DNA from: a virus
DNA: 43,727 nucleotides
IMG/VR virus record: IMGVR_UViG_3300021432_000017
Location: 1-43,727 of that record
Reading direction: 5' to 3' (one strand)
Both the position numbers and the translations under genes were made by a program. Shown here piece by piece: positions 1 through 8,233 of the stretch (within the stretch, counting starts at the first letter, position 1; each line of letters starts with the position of its first letter). The notes beneath the pieces were generated by a model that ran no database searches, was not told the DNA's origin, and was given only the letters and a program-made list of their open reading frames with translations.

Positions 1-655
1 TAAGAACGTCGTCCACCGAGACACCGTGGGAGATCACGCCTCCCACCACGCGCCTGACATCAAGGGTTGGGTCTTGGCTAGGCGCGACATTCGTGGCCGA
101 ACCAATAAGGATTCCTCCCGTAGCCGTCTGGCTTACAACAGAACTAGTGGTACTGGTCGTCAAGGAAGTGGCGAGGGGGAGGAAGTTGATAGTCTGACCC
201 GATAGTCCACCTCCGCCACCGCTGTTATTCGCCACCCACGTGGCAACGCCTGAAGTATTGTTGGCGCAGGTATAGCCCGCTAGTGTCGCCGTGTTTGTAT
301 AAGTCGCCGTTGGCTGGCATGCTAAGTAGGGCGCGCCGATGCCAGAAGTTGCCACGCCAGCAGGAATAACGTAGTTGTCCCAATTGAAAGTTGTTCCGCT
401 GATAGAAACATTTGGAACCGAAAGTAGCGTGGTGTGGCCAGTGACGACGTAAACAGTGTTGCCGAGCGTCGGGTTATTCACTTTCGAATTAGCTGCGATC
501 GCACCGGAGGTCACGGTGAAGCAGGTACTGCCCACACACCACTGCCCCGAAGACAAGGCGGAGCCAGAACCGTTCTGGACACCTGAAGCCGTAATTGTCG
601 TCTGCGCCGCTAGTGGCAGGGCAAGAAATACCGAGAGTAGCGCTAGGATCTTCAT
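1..655 (-). CDS. Tail-fibre-like protein with Sec signal peptide, 5' part (runs off window)
   Basis: Open from ATG 655 to the window edge (218 codons). It starts with a Sec signal peptide (MKILALLSVFLALPLAAQ), then a Ser/Thr/Gly/Asn-rich beta-type sequence with several Cys and a Gly run near residue 158, as in phage fibres. The ATG overlaps the stop of the DUF2460 gene (ATGA). The likely 3' part is the open frame at 42977-43727 if the genome is circular; the joined text reads as one fibre, but the two ends need one more base (or 3n+1) to stay in frame. A signal peptide on a structural gene is odd. It could instead be an exported surface protein encoded in the tail operon. Confidence 0.75.
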   Translation of the reverse strand, partial: MKILALLSVFLALPLAAQTTITASGVQNGSGSALSSGQWCVGSTCFTVTSGAIAANSKVNNPTLGNTVYVVTGHTTLLSVPNVSISGTTFNWDNYVIPAGVATSGIGAPYLACQPTATYTNTATLAGYTCANNTSGVATWVANNSGGGGGLSGQTINFLPLATSLTTSTTSSVVSQTATGGILIGSATNVAPSQDPTLDVRRVVGGVISHGVSVDDVL

Positions 656-1776
656 AAGGGTGTTGGCCTCGCTGTCGTGAGTTTGAGTGTTCCTGAGCCG
701 TTCTGACCTTCTGAGCCACCGATAGTCCAGTAGCCGCCGCCCTGACCGATATTGGCCGCAGCGGAACCAACTCCAAGGAATTTCTCAAAGTCTTGCGAGT
801 CGGATTCAAAGCGAACCCGGAAGTAGAAATTGAACTGTGCGGTGACGGGTCCGGTAGGGCCGAGGTTGTAGCCCTGATCCGTCCAGGTCAAAGCGCCGTC
901 CGTCGTCGTGCCGCCAGAGTCGTTGAAGACTGGAATGCTGCTGCCTGAAGCTCCCCCGCCTCCGCCCGTGACCTTTTGGATATGCCCGGCAGGGTCGAGG
1001 ATCGTGGCGTTGGTGGCGTAGGTATGCGCGGCCTGCCATGCTGCGATTCCGGTAGGCCAGGCGAGGTACATGCCCATGTAGGAGTGCGTTGGCAGGGCGA
1101 GGCCGGGGCCGCCTACAGTGTAGTCAGGCCCAACCGTTTTCAGTACGCCGTTGAGATAAACCGTGATACCGCCGTTGAGGTCGGTAACGTCTTCATAGAA
1201 GAATCCACCAAGCGTCCTTTGGATGGGGGAGTAGTAGTTGCCCGCACCGTCGCTGACGAGCGAAAGCTGCGCCAATGGCACGTTCGGGAAGCCGCCGCTG
1301 TAGACTCCCCGGTCGGTCCAGGTTGCCGTGCCGTCCGAGGTTGGTCCGCCCGAATGATTGAATGAGGGAATGCTGCTGGCTGTCGTGCCCGCCCCAGTGA
1401 TCTGCTGCCAGTGGTTGGCGCTGTCGAGAATGCCGTAGTTGAGGGGATAGGTGAAGCTTGGCTGCCACGTCGCCGTGGAGAGTGCCGGGCCGACGTAGTT
1501 GTCGTCTGGGTCGGTGAAGAGAAAACTTCCAGCTTTACCGCCAACCTGAAGAAAGAAGTCCATCAGCGTGCGAAGTTCGGAGACTAGCTGGTAGCCACCC
1601 CAGAAGAAGTCGTGCAGAAAGTCATAGATGAACGTAAAGTTCCACGTTGGGTTGATGGTCTGCTGAATCCTGACCTCGTAGGCGTTTGGCGCGCGCATGT
1701 CGAGCGTGTTGAACTCGGGCGCTTTGATGACGGTGTAGGTCAGGCCCGGAAGGGTTGGGTAGACGGGGAGACTCAT
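652..1776 (-). CDS. DUF2460-type distal tail protein with two repeated inserted modules
   Basis: 374 residues. The N-terminal part (FLFTDPDD near residue 85) and the C-terminal FYFRVRFESD (about 317-326) resemble the DUF2460/TIGR02217 family, gp12 of gene-transfer-agent tails, which sits at the tail tip below the tape measure. Two similar segments, residues about 104-157 and 247-302, share the pattern W-TY-ILD-H-Q-TG-SSIP-FN-SGG-T-DG-WTD-G. They look like a duplicated small beta module, perhaps sugar-binding. The start overlaps the tape-measure stop by ATGA. Position between the tape measure and the DUF2163/NlpC genes supports the call. The function of the inserts is inference. Confidence 0.8.
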   Translation of the reverse strand: MSLPVYPTLPGLTYTVIKAPEFNTLDMRAPNAYEVRIQQTINPTWNFTFIYDFLHDFFWGGYQLVSELRTLMDFFLQVGGKAGSFLFTDPDDNYVGPALSTATWQPSFTYPLNYGILDSANHWQQITGAGTTASSIPSFNHSGGPTSDGTATWTDRGVYSGGFPNVPLAQLSLVSDGAGNYYSPIQRTLGGFFYEDVTDLNGGITVYLNGVLKTVGPDYTVGGPGLALPTHSYMGMYLAWPTGIAAWQAAHTYATNATILDPAGHIQKVTGGGGGASGSSIPVFNDSGGTTTDGALTWTDQGYNLGPTGPVTAQFNFYFRVRFESDSQDFEKFLGVGSAAANIGQGGGYWTIGGSEGQNGSGTLKLTTARPTPL

Positions 1777-4127
1777 CCTCTTGCCAAAGCCCCAGTGTTG
1801 ACTGCCTGACGAACGATGCTGACAATGTCGTCTTTATGCGCCTGCAACGTGGAGCGGAAGCCGTGTCGGTCAAATGCATTGACGTTGGGGCTATAGTTGA
1901 GGTGAATATTGCTGCCGCCTCCGCTTGGACTGTTCACCATGCGCTCGAAGGTCTGCGTTTGTGCAGTCGATAGAACCCGTTCCCCGGCGTGCGCGACGAT
2001 TGGTACGGGCATTCCGTGCGCGCCGTTGACGACGCCGCCAGCTTCGAAGGCTGCTAGGCCAAGGAAACTGATCGCGCCGGCGTAGGCTGTTGCGGCTGCC
2101 GCGGGTGCCAGTGCGGGGCCGACGAAAGGAATGGCTGCGGTGGCGGCGTAAGCACCCGCGCCAGCAACAGCGGCATCACTGGTAATTTGCGTGATTGCCG
2201 ATGTTGAGGCGGCAGTCTTGCCGAATATTTCGTCCATCAGCCACATCTCCGCCTTCTTCTCCAAATATTGGAGGACGAACGTTGCGAGCTGGCCAAGCAT
2301 TTGATTCAACATCTGCGCGAAGGCTTTTGCTGGGCCTTCGGTCGTCGTAATCATCTTCGAGATAGCAGAGTTGAAGTCTTGGGTGATGGCGTCGTAAACC
2401 TTCTTGTAGTTCTGCATCTGCTGCTGGAGGATTCTTTTGGTGTCTTGAACCTCTACCTGCTGAAGCTTCTGTTTGTCAGCTTGCAGCTTCCTCTCAAGCG
2501 CAAGTATTTCCTCGTTGAGGCGTGCCTGGATTTCGCGCACCTTATTACCGTCAGTCGCGTAGAGCTGCTGTTCCTGCTGCGCGATCTGGCGATCTAGCGC
2601 CAGCACCTGGTTGAGATACCTCTCATCTTCGGCTATCGCCTGCTGATGGAGTGTCTGCAGCGCGTCCAGATCCTTTTGTGGATCGGTTATGCCCAAGGAT
2701 TGGCCGGTCTGAATCTTTGTGATTTGCAGTTGGATTGCGCCAGCGGCCTTCTGGTGCTGAGTCTCTATGTTGAGTTTGGCGACCTCTTCCGCTGCCTTCT
2801 GTGCGGCCTCTGCGACCATCTTGTACGCAGCGGCCTGCCCCCTTATGGCATCGGAATCTCCCTCGTCTACCTTGGTGTGCTTGTCGCCCGTGAGAGAGTC
2901 CAGCGCGCCAATCGGGTTGCCCGTCTTGAACAGCTCAATGGCGGAGTGCGCCCGCTTTGCGCTCTGCTCGGCGCTTGTGGCCAACTTCTGGAGAATGGTG
3001 TCGTACTGTGTAGACCCAGCTTCGAATAAAGCCAGCCGCGCATTCCAGAAGTTGTACTCAAAATTGAGGGTCTTTCCGCCGTTGAGGACGGTCTGGTTGT
3101 ATTCTTCCTCCATCGCCTTTAGGCGTTTGGCGTTGGCCTTATCCTCTAGGCCGGAATCTTTCTCGCTGACCTCAAGCTTACGAAGCGTCTCCTGTTGCTG
3201 GTGCGTGGTTAGATCGTCTTGCGCATCCTTCAGCTGGATAGAGAAGCTGCGATAGTCCTGGAGTTCTTTATCCAGCAGAACCTTGGCCTGGCGAGCTTCG
3301 AAGTCGCTGATCGGCACCATCATGCCGTTCCGCTCCCCCATGCCGGATGCCTCGGTGCGAAGCTTCTCTATGCTCTTCGAGAGCGCGTCCATTTGGGCGG
3401 CTGCGCTCTTAATCTTCTCCTGGTCTTGGATGATGTCGAATGCCGCGCCAGCCTCTGCGCCGCGGTCTGCGCGACCAGTCTTGCCACCACTCAGTTCGGC
3501 ATAGATTACCTGCTGTTCGCGGAGATTTCGTAGAGCCTTTTCGGTGGATGAGGTTTGCTGGGCATCGACTTCAAGAAGCTTCTTATGGTAGGCCTCAACC
3601 ATAGAGGTGAGGTTGTAATACTCATCCGTGATCTTGTGGATCTTTTCGGCCATCGTGCCGAGAATTTCTACCAATGCAATCGCGCCGAAGACCGGAAAGG
3701 CCATCTGCATCGCTGCGCCCAAACCGGGAATGGTAGATAGGAGCGCGCCCGCAGCGCGGGTCGATCCCATCATGTTGCCTTCCATCACCCGCAGCTCGGC
3801 GTTGGCCGCCATGCGCGTCGAGATGGAGCTACGAACTACCCTCTCCTCTTGTGCTTCCGTCTCCGAGAATCGCGCCACCGCCGCTTCTGTGGCCGCAACC
3901 TGTGCGCGATATTCCTCAAGGACTACTGCGGCCTGAGTGTTTCCCTGTTCGGCTGCCGAACCTAGCTGGCGCTCAGCATCGGCGAGCTGATTGACGGCCA
4001 TCACGTTCGCCGCCATCGCAGATTTTAGGTTTGTGGAGAATTTTTCAACTGACGCGGTGCCCGCACTTAGCCCGGAGTTCAGCGCAGACGTATCGGCTGT
4101 AATCCTTACATTTAGGTCAGTGGGCAT
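1773..4127 (-). CDS. Tail tape measure protein
   Basis: 784 residues, the longest gene between the tail chaperone and the distal tail genes, which is where a tape measure lies. The N-terminal two thirds is rich in Ala, Gln, Glu and Lys with long helical, coiled-coil-like stretches. Two hydrophobic segments follow (about residues 130-155 and 655-700), then a typical end with AGGVV and HAGERVLS before a C-terminal helix. This protein sets tail length and may help DNA cross the membrane. At about 3 bases per residue this predicts a tail a little over 100 nm (rule of thumb, inference). The start lies only 33 bases from a divergent plus-strand gene. Confidence 0.9.
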   Translation of the reverse strand: MPTDLNVRITADTSALNSGLSAGTASVEKFSTNLKSAMAANVMAVNQLADAERQLGSAAEQGNTQAAVVLEEYRAQVAATEAAVARFSETEAQEERVVRSSISTRMAANAELRVMEGNMMGSTRAAGALLSTIPGLGAAMQMAFPVFGAIALVEILGTMAEKIHKITDEYYNLTSMVEAYHKKLLEVDAQQTSSTEKALRNLREQQVIYAELSGGKTGRADRGAEAGAAFDIIQDQEKIKSAAAQMDALSKSIEKLRTEASGMGERNGMMVPISDFEARQAKVLLDKELQDYRSFSIQLKDAQDDLTTHQQQETLRKLEVSEKDSGLEDKANAKRLKAMEEEYNQTVLNGGKTLNFEYNFWNARLALFEAGSTQYDTILQKLATSAEQSAKRAHSAIELFKTGNPIGALDSLTGDKHTKVDEGDSDAIRGQAAAYKMVAEAAQKAAEEVAKLNIETQHQKAAGAIQLQITKIQTGQSLGITDPQKDLDALQTLHQQAIAEDERYLNQVLALDRQIAQQEQQLYATDGNKVREIQARLNEEILALERKLQADKQKLQQVEVQDTKRILQQQMQNYKKVYDAITQDFNSAISKMITTTEGPAKAFAQMLNQMLGQLATFVLQYLEKKAEMWLMDEIFGKTAASTSAITQITSDAAVAGAGAYAATAAIPFVGPALAPAAAATAYAGAISFLGLAAFEAGGVVNGAHGMPVPIVAHAGERVLSTAQTQTFERMVNSPSGGGSNIHLNYSPNVNAFDRHGFRSTLQAHKDDIVSIVRQAVNTGALARG

Positions 4128-4129
4128 GG

Positions 4130-4135
4130 TATATT
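4130..4135 (+). promoter_or_regulatory. Candidate -10 element of the 4161 moron
   Basis: TATATT lies 25 bases before the start of the plus-strand exported gene and directly against the start codon of the tape measure gene. No good -35 hexamer was seen at 16-18 bases. An own promoter is expected for a gene that opposes the late operon. Confidence 0.35.
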
Positions 4136-4160
4136 GGGCGTCTCCCCTGGGAGGTTTGCT

Positions 4161-4634
4161 ATGCGGAAGTTATTGCCTTTGGTTTTGACAGTGAGCGCAT
4201 TCGCACAAGGCTCGTGGACACGCATCGTCAACGTTGACAAAATGACCGGGAAGACTTCGATTGGCTATTCAGTGGTTCCGATCACGTCTCAAGGAACGGA
4301 CTATGACCGCGGGCCGCGCCTGTCCCTCTTCTGTGAGAATGGGCACGTTAAGCTGATTGACTATTGGGTTGGTGCGGTGTTGGCGAATGATCCGCTGGTT
4401 GGCGACTACTCCAAAAGCATGATCCAGTACAAGCTTGACAACGACCGCGTTCGTCTTCAGTGGTGGACAGATAATGGCCAGCACGCTTTTTCAAAGAGCG
4501 CCAAGGTTAAAGACTTGCTATCTGCTAATCGGCTTGTGTTGCGCGCCAGCACTTTTACCGGCGAAGTGGTTACGGATGAGTTCAATGTCTCGGGACTGGA
4601 CACACCGCAATTTCATCAGGACTGCGGCCGCTAG
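4161..4634 (+). CDS. Exported moron protein, resembles T6SS-associated VasI-type proteins
   Basis: 157 residues on the plus strand inside the minus-strand tail operon. ATG 4161 is preceded by GGGAGG; an in-frame ATG at 4134 is less likely because the signal peptide (MRKLLPLVLTVSAFAQ) begins at 4161. The mature part has RLSLFCENG, then YKLDNDRVRLQWW, then LSANRLVLRAS and FNVSGLD, an arrangement I recall from VasI/DUF-type periplasmic proteins linked with type VI secretion. Reverse orientation, own RBS and export suggest a gene expressed from the prophage, for example for superinfection exclusion or a change in the host envelope (inference). Its last 4 bases overlap the 3' end of the chaperone extension. 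Confidence 0.75.
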   Translation: MRKLLPLVLTVSAFAQGSWTRIVNVDKMTGKTSIGYSVVPITSQGTDYDRGPRLSLFCENGHVKLIDYWVGAVLANDPLVGDYSKSMIQYKLDNDRVRLQWWTDNGQHAFSKSAKVKDLLSANRLVLRASTFTGEVVTDEFNVSGLDTPQFHQDCGR

Positions 4635-4945
4635 TTCACTGGTTCGTTCTTCATCTGCTCAATCAATTGCATCATCTCTGGCGTCTTCAGGAACGCCGGC
4701 ATCTGCTGGACCCGCATCGGTATTGCTTTGATCGCCTCTGCGTTGTCCTTGCGCGCGCGATGCGCGACCTGCTTGCCGGGCGTCTTATAGCCCAGGTAGC
4801 TCGCCACGAGCAAATCCGATGGTGGATGCTGAGCGCAGAATTCCTCCAACAACCAGAAGTCCGTAAACAGCATGTCGTCAATTTCGGTGAACGTGTACCC
4901 GCACCAGCGGGCTAGGCTGCCGTAGATGTAGGTGAAGTCTATTCC
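4631..4945 (-). CDS. Tail assembly chaperone, -1 frame extension (GT-like)
   Basis: The first ATG in this frame is 4873 (80 codons), but the frame reads as good protein upstream of it to about 4945 (IDFTYIYGSLARW, then YTFTEIDDM). It overlaps the end of the 4939-5235 gene in the -1 frame. This is the layout of lambda G/GT-type chaperones, where ribosomal slippage fuses the second frame to the first to bind the tape measure, whose gene follows. The coordinates give the part expected to be read after a slip; if slippage does not occur, a separate protein from 4873 is the alternative. The end is convergent with the exported moron. Confidence 0.65.
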   Translation of the reverse strand, partial: GIDFTYIYGSLARWCGYTFTEIDDMLFTDFWLLEEFCAQHPPSDLLVASYLGYKTPGKQVAHRARKDNAEAIKAIPMRVQQMPAFLKTPEMMQLIEQMKNEPVN

Positions 4946-5235
4946 GCCGCCGCTACGGGCGGCTGATCTTCCCCCGTTTTCGGCTTCTCCAGCTTGAACC
5001 CGTTGACTTCGAATGCTGCACTGACGAATTCAATGAAACTGTTGCCGTAGTCCAGATTTTCATCGACCCACTCATACGAAGCGTCGGGGTTTCCCCCGGC
5101 CTTGAGAGATTCCCCGACGAATGCGACGTTGTAGTCTTCCGGATCTGGGTACTTGGCTTTGAGTCTGCGGCCTACGCCCATCTTGATGGTGCCGAGCGTG
5201 TACTCGGCACCGTTGACTGCGATTGTTTTCTGCAT
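4939..5235 (-). CDS. Tail assembly chaperone (G-like)
   Basis: 98 residues between the major tail protein and the tape measure, the place of lambda gpG-like chaperones. The start is ATG 5235, with AAGGGGG 11 bases upstream. The middle has an acidic helical region (PDPEDYNV, WVDENLDYGNSFIEF) and the end is polar. Family identity is from position and size rather than a clear motif. It probably coats the tape measure during tail assembly, and a minor share of ribosomes likely continues into the -1 frame to give a product near 200 residues. Confidence 0.75.
   Translation of the reverse strand: MQKTIAVNGAEYTLGTIKMGVGRRLKAKYPDPEDYNVAFVGESLKAGGNPDASYEWVDENLDYGNSFIEFVSAAFEVNGFKLEKPKTGEDQPPVAAAE
4969..4975 (-). 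other. Possible -1 frameshift site
   Basis: On the minus strand the zero-frame codons ACG GGG GAA give the run G-GGG-GAA. It is the best slippery candidate in the window where both frames are open (about 5025 to 4939), but it is not a canonical X-XXY-YYZ heptamer, because the A-site codon would re-pair imperfectly. The true slip point could lie elsewhere in this interval. Confidence 0.35.
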
Positions 5236-5259
5236 CGGCGGAATTACCCCCTTCAGGTT

Positions 5260-6036
5260 TTAGAACTGGTTGTAAGCGATGAACGGCTGCCCATTGGCGC
5301 CGGCGAAGGCCTCGAAGTCCACCGACAGCATCTGGTAGTCCTCAAGCTTCGTGGTGATGTCGATTTTGCCCAAACGAACATTGGGCAGGTAGAAGCCCAT
5401 CCCGGCGTTGCCGCCAGTGATGCTCTCGTACGGGAAGACGACGTTGAGGGCAACCAGCGGACCAAAGCCCATCTGGTGGTTTGCGGCGGTCAGGGTCGTT
5501 CCACCCGTGGTGCTGGAGTAGCTGTAGGAGATGGTTACTCCCAAAGTCGTATCAGCCGCAGCGAAGGTGTAGACGCCAGTGGCGGAGTTGACGCTGTACT
5601 GACCCGTTGTCGGGGTGGCGTGCTCAACCAAGGCAACGCCGGTGGCCGTGTAGGTTACGCCATAGTCCTGAACGAAGTGCGCGGCCTGGGCAACGGTCAC
5701 CTGATACGGTGTGGCCGGTACGGTGTCCTGCTCGTCAAGGACGGTGTAGTTCAGGCCCGTGGTCACGGGGTCTGCGGTGAAGAGCTGGGAAATGAACTGA
5801 TTGGATAGCTGTGCGGACTCGAACGAACCCTTGATCGACCGCTTACCGACAGCGGAGTCGATTGGCCACTGCTGCTGCCCAAAGAGCGTCTTGATGTCCG
5901 CACCGAACGTCAGCTTGACGTTTTGAATCGCGCCAATCTGCATCGGTGTGGGATTGGTGGCGGGATTGCCGGAGGTGGAAGACGGTGCAGCGTAAAGGTA
6001 ACCGGCGCCGAAGCCGAGACCAGGAAGAATAGACAT
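5260..6036 (-). CDS. Major tail (tube) protein with inserted beta domain
   Basis: 258 residues with a GGGAG ribosome site before ATG 6036. The ends (QNVKLTFGADIKTLFG and LEDYQMLSVDFEAFAG) look like a tail-tube fold; genes for the tail terminator before it and the chaperone after it fit. Residues about 104-174 form an inserted segment with VPATP, DYGV, GQYSV, GVYTF and ISYSYS. A clearly similar segment lies in the connector gene at 7256-7444. Such Ig-like inserts in phage surface proteins are often thought to bind cell-surface sugars; that role is inference here. Confidence 0.85.
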   Translation of the reverse strand: MSILPGLGFGAGYLYAAPSSTSGNPATNPTPMQIGAIQNVKLTFGADIKTLFGQQQWPIDSAVGKRSIKGSFESAQLSNQFISQLFTADPVTTGLNYTVLDEQDTVPATPYQVTVAQAAHFVQDYGVTYTATGVALVEHATPTTGQYSVNSATGVYTFAAADTTLGVTISYSYSSTTGGTTLTAANHQMGFGPLVALNVVFPYESITGGNAGMGFYLPNVRLGKIDITTKLEDYQMLSVDFEAFAGANGQPFIAYNQF

Positions 6037-6093
6037 GGAAACTCCCTTGCGTTTGTATTCGGCGGAAAAATTGGATAGGGTTCAGAGCCCCGG

Positions 6094-6588
6094 TTACATA
6101 CCACTAAGAATCGAGATGGGAAACACGATGGCACCCTGCTGGTTCTGTAGGCCTTCGTTGACTAAGATCCGGCCCTTGACGCGTGCGTGGAAGACGACGC
6201 CCCCGAGGGTTTGCTTATTGCCGCCCAGCAAAGGGACGACCGTCGTGCCGTTGCTTGCCAGGGTTCTTTGCTGTAGCTGGAAGATGAACGCGTCTCGCAG
6301 GTTGTTCAGTTGTGTCGAGGCGATGCCGTTTGGCCCACCAGTGTTCCTGAAGAAGATGATGGCCGCGCAGTGCAGCTCGTACTTTGCATTGGCGAGCGAG
6401 TTCTCCATTACGTCCTGCTCGCCTTCAATGATGTACATCGCCGGCTGTGTGGCTTGGCCGACGTTTGCGACTGGCGGGCAGGTTCTGCCCGTTGTTAGAA
6501 AAGCCGGGGTGTTGTTCGGTATGCCGTTCGTCAGCATCTGCGTCTGCGAGAGAAGGCTGAAAAGGTTGGCGAAGATGGTCTCTGTCAT
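6094..6588 (-). CDS. Tail terminator / tail completion protein
   Basis: 164 residues between the gp10-like neck gene and the major tail protein, the usual place for a gpU-like terminator that caps the tail tube and joins it to the head. The sequence has helical ends and a central LGGNKQTLGGVVFHARVKGRILV strand-rich region. The start ATG 6588 overlaps the end of the upstream gene (ATGA). The assignment is mostly from position and length; another neck protein is possible. Confidence 0.65.
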   Translation of the reverse strand: MTETIFANLFSLLSQTQMLTNGIPNNTPAFLTTGRTCPPVANVGQATQPAMYIIEGEQDVMENSLANAKYELHCAAIIFFRNTGGPNGIASTQLNNLRDAFIFQLQQRTLASNGTTVVPLLGGNKQTLGGVVFHARVKGRILVNEGLQNQQGAIVFPISILSGM

Positions 6589-7070
6589 GCCAGCACCCCG
6601 CTTACCGTCTCCTGCAGTTGCGCGTAAATCTCATCGGTCATCTCATCCAAGGACGACCGCAAATAGCTTGTCTCTTTCGCCGGGGGATGATTGACTCTCC
6701 CGGCAAAGATCATTCCTTCCGGCCCTTCAAACGCCAGTGCTTTCGCCTGGTCTGGGGCGATAGTGTAATAACCCTGGCCGCCGTACTCATGCACGTAGGC
6801 ATAGACAAAACTAGGCTGTCCTTCATCAATTCCCACCGAGGTCTGACAGACAGCGCCGACATATTCTGCGGCCTGCCATTCGACCGAGCGAAGTAGAACG
6901 CCCGTTCGTTGGTTGAGAACTTCGCCCGAGAGCTTGCCCTGCACCCTTTGGAGTAGCTGCGCGCCAAGCGAGTTGACTCTCTCAAAGATTGCTGCTTGCA
7001 GGAGGTCTTTCTTCTCCCTCAGTTCAGCAATCAGTGCTTCGTCGTTCAGCGACCACGCAACCGCTGCCAT
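6585..7070 (-). CDS. HK97 gp10-like neck / minor tail protein
   Basis: 161 residues. An N-terminal helix (EALIAELREKKDLLQAAIFERV) is followed by RTGVLLRSV, then YVHEYGG and the end RVNHPPAKETSYLRSSL, a pattern typical of HK97 gp10-like proteins (P-A-x-x-x-L-R-x-x-L near the C-terminus). These proteins form part of the head-tail joint. It starts with ATG 7070, sharing its A with the stop of the connector gene. Confidence 0.8.
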   Translation of the reverse strand: MAAVAWSLNDEALIAELREKKDLLQAAIFERVNSLGAQLLQRVQGKLSGEVLNQRTGVLLRSVEWQAAEYVGAVCQTSVGIDEGQPSFVYAYVHEYGGQGYYTIAPDQAKALAFEGPEGMIFAGRVNHPPAKETSYLRSSLDEMTDEIYAQLQETVSGVLA

Positions 7071-7924
7071 TAGGTCAGGAACCTTGCTGTGTAGCGGTCG
7101 ATCGTGCCCGAGATGCCAAGCTCCATCTCAAGCCGCGAATAACTTGTCGTGCCTACCTGTGGCTGGTTTACCTGCGTCTGGTCGATCCACTGGCGTCTGC
7201 GGTATTGCTGGGCGACTAGCTGTGTCGCGGCCTGTTGCAAGTCCAGGGGGACACCACCATAACTGTAGTTCAATAAAACGGCAGTACCCTGCAGCGACGG
7301 AGAAAAGGTGTAAACTCCAGCCGCTACCGAGTACTGCCCCGCCAGTGAGGAGCCAGCGGAATTCGTTGCGCCAAGATCGGCAAACCACGTGCTTGCGTTT
7401 GCTGCGTTTACTGTGTAGGGTCCGGGTGTTGCTGGTACGGTTGCCGCCTCAGACAAAGCCTGAAGTAGATAGCCAGCCTGATATGTCACGGCGACATTCA
7501 GAATCCCCGGCCAGAAGGCGTAAGGTGCCATGCCGGAAATCTGGAAAGCGTAGTCTGGCCACTCGCCCTGCCCCTTCCTGCCGTTGTTGCCGACAATCAC
7601 GAGAGAGGAGTACTCCCCTTCAGGGTTAATGGCATAGCCGGTTTGGATGTAGTCCGGCGTCGCTGGGACGGTGAGGCCGTTGACAGTCAAAGAGGAGACG
7701 GTTTGGATGGGGTAGTTCTTGAGTTGAAGGCTTGACCAACCCTGCCCGTTATAACGTTCGTTGTACGTTCGGATGCCACCAAGGAACGCCCTGCCCGTTC
7801 GCTTGAGGACGTTGGCCGAGTATCTTGTGATGGCCGTTTGGATGAGGGTTGCGTCAATACCAGGCTGATTCAGCCAGCCATCGACATCGGCGACGGTGCA
7901 CAAATCTATCGGGTTCGTCGCCAT
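7070..7924 (-). CDS. Head-tail connector protein with inserted beta domain
   Basis: 284 residues. The helical N-terminus (LCTVADVDGWLNQ, LIQTAITRYSANVLKRTGR) and C-terminus (DLQQAATQLVAQQYRRRQ) match phage gp6-like connectors, which add a ring under the portal. Between them sits an insert at residues about 161-223 with VPATP, GQYSV, GVYTF and LNYSYG, related to the insert in the major tail protein. The gene follows the capsid gene after a plus-strand moron. ATG 7924 was taken as start. Confidence 0.8.
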   Translation of the reverse strand: MATNPIDLCTVADVDGWLNQPGIDATLIQTAITRYSANVLKRTGRAFLGGIRTYNERYNGQGWSSLQLKNYPIQTVSSLTVNGLTVPATPDYIQTGYAINPEGEYSSLVIVGNNGRKGQGEWPDYAFQISGMAPYAFWPGILNVAVTYQAGYLLQALSEAATVPATPGPYTVNAANASTWFADLGATNSAGSSLAGQYSVAAGVYTFSPSLQGTAVLLNYSYGGVPLDLQQAATQLVAQQYRRRQWIDQTQVNQPQVGTTSYSRLEMELGISGTIDRYTARFLT

Positions 7925-7977
7925 TTTAGTTCTTCCCTCCCGATTAAACTTGGTTGATAATCAATACTGAGGTGCCC

Positions 7978-8229
7978 ATGAGAATCACTGGACTTGAGGC
8001 TCTTACCCCCGAACAAGTTAAACAGCTTGGCACCTGCGAGATCTGCGGTGCCGTTGCAACCAACTTCACCCGGAATGTCTTTTTTGAGTACAGATTTGAC
8101 AAGCCCTGGGTCGATAATGTGTCGCCGGGCGAGCTTCACCGCCGATGCGACGAGCATCCCCACGGGTCAAGGGTTGTTGATATAGTCGAGGGCCCAGTGT
8201 CCTATCTTGCTCGAACCCTCAACACTTAG
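7978..8229 (+). CDS. Small zinc-knuckle moron protein
   Basis: 83 residues on the plus strand between the capsid and connector genes, both minus. ATG 7978 follows GAGGTG; a start at 7954 is possible but has no ribosome site. CEIC near residue 19 and CDEHP near residue 60 make a C-x2-C plus C/H pair that could bind zinc. A -10-like GATAAT lies at 7956-7961, and the gene ends just before a strong hairpin. Orientation, own signals and isolation make it a moron. I do not recognise the family. Confidence 0.65.
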   Translation: MRITGLEALTPEQVKQLGTCEICGAVATNFTRNVFFEYRFDKPWVDNVSPGELHRRCDEHPHGSRVVDIVEGPVSYLARTLNT

Positions 8230-8233
8230 GGTT

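Noticed and set aside
976-1365. Plus-strand frame of 129 codons
   Set aside because: Antisense to the DUF2460 gene; Gly/Arg/Val-rich text typical of a shadow.
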